Notes: a model not told the origin generated them from the letters alone. A stretch of 44,215 bases of DNA from an uncultured Clostridia bacterium (GCA_947593355.1 CANQDO010000009.1:1-44215), one strand, 5' to 3'; counted from the first letter of the stretch, positions 32,703 to 42,045 are shown. Made by a program: numbers and translations.

Positions 32703-35700
32703 TTAATCTAAATCTAGTAACATTAATTTTATTTTTGCAATATCATTTATAGAAACTTTATCTTTACCACTTAAGATTGCTGCTTTTAATTTACTTCCTT
32801 GTAATTTTTCTGCTCTAACAAGGTGTAATTTTGTTTTTGCAAGGTCATTTATTGTAACTTTTCCGTTGCAATCTACATCTCCTTTTACAACAAGTGTATA
32901 TTGTGTATCATCTTCTAGTTTTACAACTGTATCTGTTGTAATAGGTGCATTTTCATCTAATAAATCACCGTTTTTATCTATAAATGTTACTCTTTGATTA
33001 CTTTTAACTTTTTCTTTAAATTGATTTACTGTTGTATCTTGTGCTACTTTTGATATATAACCTTCTTCTACGTGATATTCATCAGATTCTATCTTTCCTG
33101 CTTCTTGCTTATCTGGGTTAACTTCTATATCTGGATTTTCTGGATCTAATAAATCTTGTGTTGCTCCAATCCAATATACTTTTGCAACTGCTGTACCTTT
33201 ATTTCCCGCTTTATCTTGGAATTCAAATGTAAGTTCTCCATTTTCTTCAAATGTATAAATATCATCTGGATTATTTAGTATTGTTACTTCCTCACTAGGA
33301 ATAAGTTTTGCTACTACTTCATCGTTAGTCATTGTTTCAATGCTATATTCAATAGTAGCTGTTGGTGCAACCCTATCTATCCAGTTAACATCTGCTTCAG
33401 CTGTACCTGTTTTACCGCTTACATCATCTATAAATTCAAATGTAAATGTTCCATTATCAGTAAATATATATGTGTCGCTTCCGTTATTATTTGTTATTCT
33501 AATATCTGTACTTGGGTTTACAAGCCTTACTTCAACATTTTGGTTTGTTGGTTCCTTTGTACTGTATGCAACACCTGCTGTTGGATGAGGATTTTTAGTT
33601 AAGTCTTGGAATATATTAAACATTCTAGCTGTGAACCAATTTCCGTTAGATGCACGATCTGCTACAATTTTAATATATTGTACTTCTTTAGAGTCTTCTA
33701 TTTCGAAACATTTTATTTCTTCATTGTTTGCAAAATCCTTTACACTAACTAATTGTTCAAAATCTTCTCCATTCATACTTCCATATACTGTACCATCTAA
33801 TATTTTACCATTTCCTCCACCTGCTGGAACAAACTCTACTGCTGATACATAAATTGGTCTATCTATTTTTATTACAATATACCTTTCAGTATCATTTCCT
33901 CCCCAGTTTGAATGCCACCTTGTATTGTAGTTACCATCTATACAATTTGTAGCTGCTCCTTGATTAGATGTAGCTTCACTTGATACAGAATCGATTGATA
34001 AATGTGATACTGGTACATATTTTCTTGTTCTTTCTTGCTCGTCTTCTGTAAATGTATATATACTAGGTTCACTTGCAAGCATTGTACCTGTAGCTGGCTG
34101 CCTTACTTGTACTGTTTTACTTCCTGTTAAATCTGGTGAAGATTCACTATATAATTTCCATTCATCATCATCTGAATAACGCCATTGTGTTTCCATGCCA
34201 ACTCCAATTACACGGTTTTCTAAATCATTTGCATATAATGTTTCTGGATTTTTCTGGCTTGTTATATCTATTTTATATAAATTGTTTTCTTCATAACCTG
34301 TTCCAACAATGTGAACATATATATCATTTTCAGCTGTAATACTGTTTATTTCTTCTTCAGATAAAAGTTTTTCGTGTTTTTCATCAGCTGTAAATGTTAC
34401 TTGAGTCCATTTTGTTTTTCCATCTAAACTATAATCCCAATGAATTCCATTGCCATCAAAACGTTCTGATAATATTATTTTTCCTGCATTTTCTCCATCA
34501 AATGAGAATGTTGCAAGGTCTGTATCCATTTGTCCTAATAAATAAGATGCTACTGTTCTAGTTATAGCTGGTTGATAAACTTTTGTATTATCTGTCCATG
34601 TACTTCCTTCTGTTAATAAATTAATTTGTAATACTGTAAATTTAAATGAATAACCTGTACTTGTTAACATTGGTTTAATTAAATTTGTTAAGTTGTACAT
34701 TGGTAGTGGGAAGCATTTTAAGTTTTCCCCTATTTCTTGTGCTAATTTATAATAATCTTCCTCTGTTTTTGTAGTATCTTCTTTATATAAATTAATTAGC
34801 GCATACCATGCATCAATGTTTATAGGTTGTATTTCTAATGCTTTTCTGTATAGTTCTTCTTGTTTTGTAGGATTTCCTTTATATGAATTTGCCTCCATTA
34901 TAAGTTCTGTAGCTTGCTCGTATGCATCGTAGTGGTTTAAAGCTTCTTGTGCTAACACAATATAGCTTGCAGCCCAACCTTCTACATAACTGTCGCTACC
35001 CCATCCTAAAGGCATTCTTACACTTAACTTTTCTGTTTTTCCTGATTGTGCCCAACCGCTAACATCATTATCTATTGTCCAATAACCATTGCCATTTTCA
35101 TCTTTTCTATAGTAAATAAGTGCTGCATGACCTGGTTGACTAATAACAGATGATGGTGTACCATGAACACCTCTTATGTTAGAACCTATTTTAGATATAC
35201 CTCCACAAACAGCTCCATTTTCAATGTTCATCCATAGTTTTACTACACCTGGTCTATATGTTACGCCATATCTTAAGAAATCATATTTTTGATCCCACAT
35301 TTCTTTATTTGCTAAATCATGATATTCTGGCTTTGAATAGTCTGGGTCTATATATTTCATGTAATGATGTGGTTGTAAATATTCTTCTTCTTTGTTTGGA
35401 TTTGCATCTATATATTTTTGTGTGTATTCATTTAACCATAAAATTTCTTCATCATCTATAATATTGTTTAAAACATAACGCATTTCTTCTACTTTTAAAT
35501 CTTCAAACCATGGTGTATGGTCTTGCCTTGAAGAAACAACAAACTTTCCTTCTTCATGTAATTTTTTGAAAATTTCATAACGAGTAACTGGGTCTGATTG
35601 ATTTTCTGGACTTGTTGTATCCATCCATAATGATACTTGTGCAGAATGCGTTAAAGAAAGTGTAATCATCATTTTTCTATATAAGTCACCATATACTGTG

Positions 35701-36659
35701 CCATGAGCTGTTTTGTTAGTATTACTTAAGTCTTCTTTATGCGCATTATATAATTTTGTTAATGCTTGTAAAGATGATATATAGTTTCCATCTGGCTCCC
35801 CACCTAAAACATAAAGACGTAAAGTTTCTAAGTCTGACATTAACCATTGTAATGTTTCTTTGTATGATTCTTCACTTCTTGCAAAGTATTGTAAAATATC
35901 GTAACCTGCATTGCTTACTAATTCTCTTTGTAATAAAGCAAGTTCATAATCTGCTGTTTTTTCTTTACCTTCATATGATCTTATTATTTCATCATATTCG
36001 TCTAATGTTTTCACAAAGTCAACTGTGCTGTTATCGTCTTCTACATAACCTTCTTTTATTAATTTAGCATCAGCAAAAATGGCTTCATCATACCATTCTG
36101 CCCACCAGTTTGGACTATTGCTGTCTGCAACTAATTTTAAATATTTTGTATTTCTAACATCTATTTCTACAAACTGTGCATCGCTCCAGCCATAAAATAC
36201 GTTTGACTCTAATTTCTTTTCCCAATTTTGCATGTCGTTAGATGTGTAAATATAGAACTTTACACCTGTATTAAAATACGTATCTTGCTCACTTATATCT
36301 ACCCCTATATATGAAGTAAAATAATCGTAACTTAAATGGCTTATATCATATACAACATGAGATGATGCCCATGCACTTATACCCTTTATAAATACTTGAG
36401 GCTCTCCACTTACTTTTAATGTTATCATTTTATCGCTATCATTTTTATCTAATTTTATTGTATGCCCACTTGCTACAGATGATTGGCTATCTACATATGA
36501 AATATCAGATAAATAACATTTTCCACTAGTTTCTGATGTAGTAGCTTTAACTATAGCTTTTGGCTGTAGTAGTGTAGCCATTAATAATAAGGCAAAAACT
36601 ATAATTGCCTTATATAATAAATTAATTCTGCATTTGTTACCTTTAATTTTTTTATCCAT
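32703..36659 (-). CDS. Secreted multidomain protein: NPCBM, Cys/His catalytic, discoidin, Ig-like and dockerin domains
   Basis: 1318 aa. Order: signal peptide (about 14-38); NPCBM-like carbohydrate-binding domain (45-205); helical region; papain/transglutaminase-like core with G-A-V-C-G-G-I-S-K (Cys about 484), Q-P-G-H-A (His about 512) and T-I-D-N-D (Asp about 533); TPR-like helices (570-650); an F5/8 discoidin domain (about 905-1045); two Ig-like repeats ending G-T-A-E-A-D-V-N-W and G-T-A-V-A-K-V-Y-W; and a C-terminal type I dockerin (from about 1261) with D-V-D-C-N-G-K-V-T-I-N-D-L-A. The second dockerin repeat is shortened. It probably docks on a cohesin-bearing scaffold at the surface and acts on glycan or protein. 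ATG 36659 has GGAGG 6 bases upstream. Confidence 0.85.
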   Translation of the reverse strand: MDKKIKGNKCRINLLYKAIIVFALLLMATLLQPKAIVKATTSETSGKCYLSDISYVDSQSSVASGHTIKLDKNDSDKMITLKVSGEPQVFIKGISAWASSHVVYDISHLSYDYFTSYIGVDISEQDTYFNTGVKFYIYTSNDMQNWEKKLESNVFYGWSDAQFVEIDVRNTKYLKLVADSNSPNWWAEWYDEAIFADAKLIKEGYVEDDNSTVDFVKTLDEYDEIIRSYEGKEKTADYELALLQRELVSNAGYDILQYFARSEESYKETLQWLMSDLETLRLYVLGGEPDGNYISSLQALTKLYNAHKEDLSNTNKTAHGTVYGDLYRKMMITLSLTHSAQVSLWMDTTSPENQSDPVTRYEIFKKLHEEGKFVVSSRQDHTPWFEDLKVEEMRYVLNNIIDDEEILWLNEYTQKYIDANPNKEEEYLQPHHYMKYIDPDYSKPEYHDLANKEMWDQKYDFLRYGVTYRPGVVKLWMNIENGAVCGGISKIGSNIRGVHGTPSSVISQPGHAALIYYRKDENGNGYWTIDNDVSGWAQSGKTEKLSVRMPLGWGSDSYVEGWAASYIVLAQEALNHYDAYEQATELIMEANSYKGNPTKQEELYRKALEIQPINIDAWYALINLYKEDTTKTEEDYYKLAQEIGENLKCFPLPMYNLTNLIKPMLTSTGYSFKFTVLQINLLTEGSTWTDNTKVYQPAITRTVASYLLGQMDTDLATFSFDGENAGKIILSERFDGNGIHWDYSLDGKTKWTQVTFTADEKHEKLLSEEEINSITAENDIYVHIVGTGYEENNLYKIDITSQKNPETLYANDLENRVIGVGMETQWRYSDDDEWKLYSESSPDLTGSKTVQVRQPATGTMLASEPSIYTFTEDEQERTRKYVPVSHLSIDSVSSEATSNQGAATNCIDGNYNTRWHSNWGGNDTERYIVIKIDRPIYVSAVEFVPAGGGNGKILDGTVYGSMNGEDFEQLVSVKDFANNEEIKCFEIEDSKEVQYIKIVADRASNGNWFTARMFNIFQDLTKNPHPTAGVAYSTKEPTNQNVEVRLVNPSTDIRITNNNGSDTYIFTDNGTFTFEFIDDVSGKTGTAEADVNWIDRVAPTATIEYSIETMTNDEVVAKLIPSEEVTILNNPDDIYTFEENGELTFEFQDKAGNKGTAVAKVYWIGATQDLLDPENPDIEVNPDKQEAGKIESDEYHVEEGYISKVAQDTTVNQFKEKVKSNQRVTFIDKNGDLLDENAPITTDTVVKLEDDTQYTLVVKGDVDCNGKVTINDLAKTKLHLVRAEKLQGSKLKAAILSGKDKVSINDIAKIKLMLLDLD

Positions 36660-36716
36660 ATACATCCTCCATTTATTTATATTAATATTTTGTTTCCATT
36701 ATTATCCACCTTCTAT

Positions 36717-36745
36717 ATTATATCATAAAAAGTCCCCGCTGTGAA
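36717..36745 (-). promoter_or_regulatory. Promoter of the dockerin-protein gene
   Basis: TTCACA (36740-36745), 17-bp spacer and TATAAT (36717-36722), about 50 bp before the ribosome site. Confidence 0.7.
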
Positions 36746-36779
36746 CCCTTTCAAAGCATTTTCTATGAATTTTAACAAA

Positions 36780-36812
36780 AAAATAAGTATGGAAGATTCC
36801 ATACTTATTTAA
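36780..36812 (-). terminator. Terminator of the TasA/SipW/GLUG operon
   Basis: AATAAGTATGGAA (36782-36794) and TTCCATACTTATT (36797-36809) pair with a 2-base loop; T-run on the minus strand. It separates the GLUG gene from the dockerin gene. Confidence 0.85.
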
Positions 36813-36858
36813 ACTATATTTTCATTATATTTCGGACATAAACGAACGTATATTATAT

Positions 36859-38511
36859 TTATTTCAATGTAACATGGTTTGTATTTCCAGATTGACTTCC
36901 AGTATTTCCAAGCATTCCATATATTCCTCCTCTATATGAAGATGAAGTACCCCCATTAGCAGTAATATTTGTAGCATAATTATGGCAATTTGTAAGTGAC
37001 CCATAATTTCCTCCTACTATTCCTCCTGCATACCTTACTGCATGAACAGATGCTTGTGATTCGTTTGTACACGCAGTAACTACACCATTGGCCTTATTAT
37101 AGCCAGCAATTCCTCCTACATAATGTCCTGGTCCAGATGTTGAAGTAGATGTTATGTAAGTTGTTATTGCACCATAATTGTGGCAGTTTTTAACTGTTCC
37201 ACCTCCCTTTGGCTTTTCGGCATCTTGCATTGATGAAAAACCTGTAATTCCTCCTATATATTTCTGACCAGTAATAGTTCCATAATTTGAGCAACCATCT
37301 ATAGTAGAGTTAGCCATCCAAGCAGTTATTCCCCCAGCAGGACCTGCATAGTTAGTATTATCTCCTGAAAACCTTGTTGTAACTGTTGCCTTATTAACAC
37401 AATTTGTAATTTGACATCCAAGTTCAACAAATCCTGCTACTCCTGCAGCATATGTATCCTCTGTTGTATGAATACTATCTACTGATGTTACGCTACCACC
37501 CTCTATAGTTATATTTTTAATAACTGCTCCTTCTGCCCTTCCCACAAGCATTCCAGCTGTTTGGTTCTGGTTATATACATCTCCATTTTTTATTGTAAGA
37601 TTCATTAAATATGCACCATCTACACGTCCAAAAAGCCCTATTGCTATTTGTTTTGCCTTGTGAAGACGTAAATTTGATAGTGTATGATTTCCACCGTTAA
37701 ATGTTCCACAAAACTCATGTATTGTTTCTACTCCTGTTCCATGCTCTATATCATGAATTCCTATTGGCAAAAAGCCTGCACCAGGATTATCTTCATCATT
37801 ATATGCTTTTGTCATTTCATCTATTAATGTGTTCTCTGTAATACTATCTCCATTTGCATTTCCATAGTCTGCTCTATATGCATTATCATAAGAACTTGGA
37901 TCTTTAAAATCTAAATCTCTAGTCATCATAAATCTTTCGTAGTTAACATTTGCTTTAGCAAGTCCTCTTACTGCTAAACTTAAGTCTAATAAATCTTCTA
38001 TTGTTTGTATTGCACCTAATTGTTGAACTACATATGAAAGCTCTATCGTTTTCTGATAAGGACTTGTAGATGTAATTCTTATTCTTAATGCTTTTTTAGG
38101 ATTTGCTAAATCTTTTATTTGTAAATTTAAAGTAATTTTGTCATCTATTTTACTTCCACCATTTATTGTTTTTGTTATTGTAGTTCCTTCAGCAAAAGTA
38201 AATTTATCAGTATCTAAGATGGTTATTGTATAAGTTGTAGGAAATGAATTAAAGTTGGTACCATCATTATTTTTTACAATTATATCAAAGGTTGTAGCTT
38301 TAGTTAAAATAATATCTCTATCGGTTTCATTTGGAGTTCTGTCGAATATTATTGTTTCTGTTGATTTTACAGCATCAAAATAAAATGGTGCAGACGTAGC
38401 TGTTACACTAAATGATCTTCTAAATATGTATTTAGCATAAATTTCATGGCTAATTGTTAATACCATTAGAACAATGGCAACTGCAACCATAATTTTCTTC
38501 TTTTTCACCAT
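36859..38511 (-). CDS. Secreted surface protein with TasA-like N-terminus and GLUG repeats
   Basis: 550 aa. A signal segment (about 5-22) ends in I-Y-A-K-Y, as in TasA-like proteins processed by SipW. A beta-rich region follows, then from about residue 265 a run of GLUG-type repeats (I-G-L-F-G, A-G-M-L-V-G, G-G-I-T-G-F, G-G-I-A-G-Y, G-G-I-V-G-G) that should form a beta-helix. It is likely an adhesin or matrix component. AAAGGAG precedes the ATG. It is the last gene of the operon, 36 bp after sipW-1. Confidence 0.85.
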   Translation of the reverse strand: MVKKKKIMVAVAIVLMVLTISHEIYAKYIFRRSFSVTATSAPFYFDAVKSTETIIFDRTPNETDRDIILTKATTFDIIVKNNDGTNFNSFPTTYTITILDTDKFTFAEGTTITKTINGGSKIDDKITLNLQIKDLANPKKALRIRITSTSPYQKTIELSYVVQQLGAIQTIEDLLDLSLAVRGLAKANVNYERFMMTRDLDFKDPSSYDNAYRADYGNANGDSITENTLIDEMTKAYNDEDNPGAGFLPIGIHDIEHGTGVETIHEFCGTFNGGNHTLSNLRLHKAKQIAIGLFGRVDGAYLMNLTIKNGDVYNQNQTAGMLVGRAEGAVIKNITIEGGSVTSVDSIHTTEDTYAAGVAGFVELGCQITNCVNKATVTTRFSGDNTNYAGPAGGITAWMANSTIDGCSNYGTITGQKYIGGITGFSSMQDAEKPKGGGTVKNCHNYGAITTYITSTSTSGPGHYVGGIAGYNKANGVVTACTNESQASVHAVRYAGGIVGGNYGSLTNCHNYATNITANGGTSSSYRGGIYGMLGNTGSQSGNTNHVTLK

Positions 38512-38547
38512 ACTATCTCCTTTTTACTTTTTACATTTACCCACTTT

Positions 38548-39337
38548 TTATTTATCAGTATTTTCCCCTTCTACTTCATTTTGTTTTTCTTTTTTTATTT
38601 CTTCTGCACTTCTTCTAACTCTTTTTATACGCACTTTCACTACTTCTCCATCTTCTTTTATTAGCTCCAATGTTGGTCCTTTAGTTTCTTTTAACTTTCT
38701 TGCACTATGCTCTTGCTTTTTCTCTTCTTGTTTTACTGTTTTACTATTTTTTACTTTTCTTTCACTTTCTTTTACTCTTTTTCCGCCTTTTTTACTTCTT
38801 CTATTTTCACTTGTTTTTTCTTCTTTAACATCTTTTTCTTTCTTCTCACTTTTAGAGTTACCAAAAAATAAAATCATTGCTAAAATAAGTACAAAAATTA
38901 TTATGCCTACTTCACTTTTTAAAAATAATATAATGTTTCCAACTTGTCCTATTTTAAATAAATATTTTCCTTCTATATCCTGTGGTTTTACTGTTCCTAC
39001 ATCTTCTGTATCGTTTGCATCACCTTTTGTTTTATATTGTTTTTCTCCACCATCGTCTATTATTACTTCTATTACTCTGTGAGTAACAACTGAGTTATTA
39101 ACTTTAAAAGATATTATATCATCTTTATTTATATCTTGCGTTTCTACAACAAATACTACATCACCTACGCTAATAGTAGGTTCCATACTTCCGAGAAAGT
39201 ACTATATAATTTTTTAAGCCAAATATACTTGGCGTTTCTTCATTCCAAATTAACTTTTGTATTATAATAATACCACTATATATTACTACAATAGATAATA
39301 ATACTATAAAAATTATTTTTAATATTTTTTTTATCAT
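38548..39337 (-). CDS. sipW: SipW-type signal peptidase I, split by a +1 frameshift at CGG before the catalytic Ser
   Basis: Read with one +1 shift this is 262 aa. ATG 39337 begins a membrane anchor (I-I-F-I-V-L-L-S-I-V-V-I) and reaches N-Y-I-V-L-S. Codon 49 is CGG (39193-39191). Skipping its C gives V-L-S-G-S-M-E-P-T-I-S, where Ser50 is catalytic. H-R-V in V-V-T-H-R-V-I-E supplies the ER/SipW-type His. A second membrane segment and a Lys/Glu-rich tail follow. The downstream frame alone starts at the Met after the Ser and would be inactive. It should process nearby TasA-like proteins. A paralogue at 42117 is intact. Confidence 0.85.
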
Positions 39338-39355
39338 TTTAGCACCAAACCTTTA

Positions 39356-39872
39356 TTAAACTACTTGCTCTGCCTCTAATGATACAGTACAAACAACCTT
39401 TTTATTTATATATTCGGAACTATTATTACTTTTGTCCCATTTAACTTTTAGCCTATATTTTTTTGTTACTGCTGTTCCATATTCCATTCTTGTAGTAGGT
39501 GTTTTTCCCCCTGTTAATGTTAATTTTGTTTCTGCACCGAGTTATATCATAAAGTTCAAATGTTAATGGGAGTTCTGTTCCTGCTTGAACACTGAAATAA
39601 TAATCTAGTAATACTTCATTTATATTACCATTTTCTGTATTAGAAACTGTAAAATCATAGTCTTTTTCGTCCCCTGGCAACATATTGCTTATTGTATATG
39701 CCATTGTGTTGTTACTTAAAGTAAGTATTGGAACCGCTATTATACTATCATCTGCAGCAATTTGACCTATGTATCTACTTGTAGTTATATTAAAAGTATA
39801 TAAGAATATAATTATAAATATTAAAAACATGCAAAAATGCAATAATCTTTTCTTTTGCGTACTTTTTTTCAT
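39356..39872 (-). CDS. TasA-like secreted protein, split by a +1 frameshift at CGG
   Basis: Read with one +1 shift this is 171 aa. A hydrophobic N-terminal segment (about 13-30) ends in T-T-S-R-Y-I-G-Q-I-A, the SipW-dependent TasA/camelysin pattern, then a beta-rich domain. Codon 112 is CGG (39539-39537). Skipping its C reads Y-D-I-T-G-A-E-T-K-L-T-L-T-G-G, continuing to K-V-V-C-T-V-S-L-E-A-E, the typical last strand of this fold. Without the shift the tail is an unrelated Asn/Lys-rich peptide (139 aa). It lies 18 bp before sipW-1. Confidence 0.8.
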
Positions 39873-39886
39873 TTTTACTCACCTAC

Positions 39887-40465
39887 TTAATTTAATTTTT
39901 GCTTTATTATAGAAGTTACACTCATATTGTTGCTAGTTATCGTAGGATTAACTATATCTTCATTCCATTCCCAATATGCTTTTATATTAACTGCATCCTT
40001 AGCTTCAAAGCCCTTTTCTTGACTTGGTAAAAGAATATCTCCTTTTATTACATTATCTGTAATTGCCAAATCTGGTCCGCCATTTACAGTATATTTTGTT
40101 ATATGAACATTTTGGGTTATTGAGTCTAAATTAAAAACAAATTCATACTCTAAACTTACCTCTGTTTCAGTTGGGTCTATAATTATTTCAAAGTATCCAC
40201 CTTGTACATCTGGTGCAATTTTATTATTTTGTGTATTTGCATTTGGGCTTAATTGTATTTGAAAAGGATCACTATTGCCAACATATTCACCATTTACTTT
40301 TACATTAAATTTTGCAATAGATATAGCAGCTTGATCAGATTTTATGGTCGTTGTATATCGTGAAAAAGTATAGCCTGTAAACATTATAATTGCTACAGTT
40401 ATATAAAAGAAGAAAAAATTTGCATATCTTTTTTTAGTTTCTTTATATCTTTTTCCCTTTGTCAT
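39887..40465 (-). CDS. TasA-like secreted protein
   Basis: 192 aa. A hydrophobic segment (about 18-34) ends in F-S-R-Y-T-T-T, followed by I-S-I-A-K-F-N-V-K-V-N-G and K-I-A-P-D-V-Q-G-G-Y-F, the shape of TasA/camelysin fibre proteins that are cut by SipW. It is probably a minor surface-fibre subunit. Neighbours are 14 and 26 bp away. Confidence 0.8.
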   Translation of the reverse strand: MTKGKRYKETKKRYANFFFFYITVAIIMFTGYTFSRYTTTIKSDQAAISIAKFNVKVNGEYVGNSDPFQIQLSPNANTQNNKIAPDVQGGYFEIIIDPTETEVSLEYEFVFNLDSITQNVHITKYTVNGGPDLAITDNVIKGDILLPSQEKGFEAKDAVNIKAYWEWNEDIVNPTITSNNMSVTSIIKQKLN

Positions 40466-40491
40466 GCCACTCCTACTCCAATCTTTATTTT

Positions 40492-41305
40492 TTAATCTTC
40501 AATAGCCGTTACCTTTAAATTTAATTTATAGTATGAACTAATGTCCTCCCCTATTTCAGTATCGTTGCTACTTTCAAACCACTTCCAATCTAATGTATAT
40601 ACATCATAAGTATTACCAGCAAGTCCTATATTATATTGTTCTATTTCATCTGCAGTTACATATTCATTATCATTTCCTAATACATAGTCTCCATTTTGTT
40701 TTAATCTATACTTCATATTTATATTGTATTTGTTTGTTTCCATTGCTTGTATATTATATTTTATGTTAAAATTATTACTATTTTTTATTACAAATTGATA
40801 TGTATTTTCACTTGTAGGTGCTATTTTATCTTCCACAACATAATAAGCTGTTTGTGTAAATATATTTAAAGGTGTATTAGAAGAATATTCTGTATCACTA
40901 TCATATACAACTACTTTGTTTTCTGTATTGTCATCATTATTACCATTATTGCCACTATTTCCTTCGTTATTCCCTGAATTGTTAGTATTATTGTTTGAAC
41001 CACAATTATTACCGCAATTAATAGAATGATTCTTACAATATTCACAACATGTGGCTGTATTGTTGTTACAATTATTACATACACAATAAGATGTACATCC
41101 GTCCACGACCACCACCAAAGATAATTTCAAATATATCTACATTACCTGTTGGTATTTTAGGCCTATGCTCTATTATGCCTAAATAACTGATTAGTAGGTA
41201 AAGAATCACAAAAATAGCTATTAGAATTAAGATTATTATTACAAATAATCTTTCTTTTTTATTATGCACTTGTTGTACTTCTTTTACTTCTACTTCTTCC
41301 TCCAT
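40492..41305 (-). CDS. Cys/Asn-rich membrane-anchored TasA-like protein, split by a +1 frameshift at CGG
   Basis: Read with one +1 shift this is 270 aa. A cytoplasmic acidic start is followed by one membrane segment (about 21-43), then F-G-G-G-R-G. Codon 69 is CGG (41101-41099); skipping its C gives F-G-G-G-R-G-G-C-T-S-Y-C-V-C-N-N-C. About ten cysteines follow within 35 residues, then an Asn/Gly-rich linker, and a TasA-like beta domain with D-K-I-A-P-T. The Cys cluster could bind metal or crosslink. The two frames overlap (41075-41130), so neither alone gives membrane anchor plus domain. Confidence 0.75.
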
Positions 41306-41370
41306 CTTATTTCCTTTCTTTTAAATTTTCTTTATGCACTTTAATCTAATGTGGTAGGTTCAAAGCTCCT

Positions 41371-41423
41371 ATTAAAGCCTATATTTTGCATATAGGCTTT
41401 AATGGAAGTTTTAAAACTTCCAT
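41371..41423 (-). terminator. Tandem hairpins after the main TasA-like gene
   Basis: ATGGAAGTTTT/AAAACTTCCAT (41402-41423, no loop) begins 5 bp after the stop codon, and ATTAAAGCCTATA/TATAGGCTTTAAT (41371-41403) follows. They overlap by two bases, so only one may form at a time. No strong T-run. They could attenuate, making the upstream subunit more abundant than the rest of the operon. Confidence 0.6.
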
Positions 41424-41427
41424 TTTG

Positions 41428-42045
41428 TTATGGAGTATCATCTGATAATACATGTTGTTGTACTGTTAATGTTACTGGTATTTCTAAAGCATCTAATTCT
41501 TCTGCTGCTTTACCTGCTTTTGTATCACTTTCACTATGTAAATCCACATTTGTCCATTTTACATTAATTTTAAGTATCTTTTTTCCATTTTCTGGTCCAA
41601 AAGCACTACCACCATCAGGAAGCTCTATTGTTTTTTCTGTAGCATCCTCGTTATCGATTTTAGCAGTTACTTTTATGTCTTCTGGTACTGTACCATAGTT
41701 GGTCAAAGCTGTTTTTAGGCTTTCTTCATTAACCTCTGCTTTAACATCTACTGCAACTTCTGTACCATCTAAATCTATTTCTACATCTGCTTCTAGCTCA
41801 ACATCTGGTGCTATTTTACCAGATACAACATATTTATTTGCTACTGGTGTAAATTTAAGTGTTAGGTTTTTTTGTTCTACTGATTCTCCTCCTGACTTAA
41901 GAGTTACATTCCATTTAGCAACAGCTACTGTTCCTGTTCCTTCCCAACTATCAGTATATCTAGCATATGTACCAGAAATGAAATATAACGCAATCGTCAA
42001 TATCATCAAAACAGCAATTATTGATTTTACTGATCTCTTTGTCAT
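41428..42045 (-). CDS. TasA-like secreted protein, probable major fibre subunit
   Basis: 205 aa. The signal segment (about 8-25) ends in S-G-T-Y-A-R-Y-T-D-S, and the mature part includes V-A-V-A-K-W-N-V-T-L and K-I-A-P-D-V-E-L-E, typical of TasA. It is acidic and Cys-free, as fibre subunits are. AGGAGG lies 8 bases before ATG 42045; a GTG at 42054 is in that site. It follows sipW-2 and is separated from the next gene by hairpins. Confidence 0.85.
   Translation of the reverse strand: MTKRSVKSIIAVLMILTIALYFISGTYARYTDSWEGTGTVAVAKWNVTLKSGGESVEQKNLTLKFTPVANKYVVSGKIAPDVELEADVEIDLDGTEVAVDVKAEVNEESLKTALTNYGTVPEDIKVTAKIDNEDATEKTIELPDGGSAFGPENGKKILKINVKWTNVDLHSESDTKAGKAAEELDALEIPVTLTVQQHVLSDDTP

Noticed and set aside
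38548-39186. SipW-1 as a short 212-aa protein starting at the Met of MEPTI
   Set aside because: That start lacks a ribosome site, the membrane anchor and the catalytic Ser; the upstream frame clearly encodes the missing part.
31259-41101. CGG simply reassigned to another amino acid
   Set aside because: A triplet reassignment would leave the frame intact. All four sites need the +1 frame afterwards, so reassignment alone does not explain them.
31259-41101. Ordinary sequencing or assembly indels
   Set aside because: Not fully excluded, but errors should not always add a C directly before a Gly codon and make an in-frame CGG, while conserved housekeeping genes show no such breaks.
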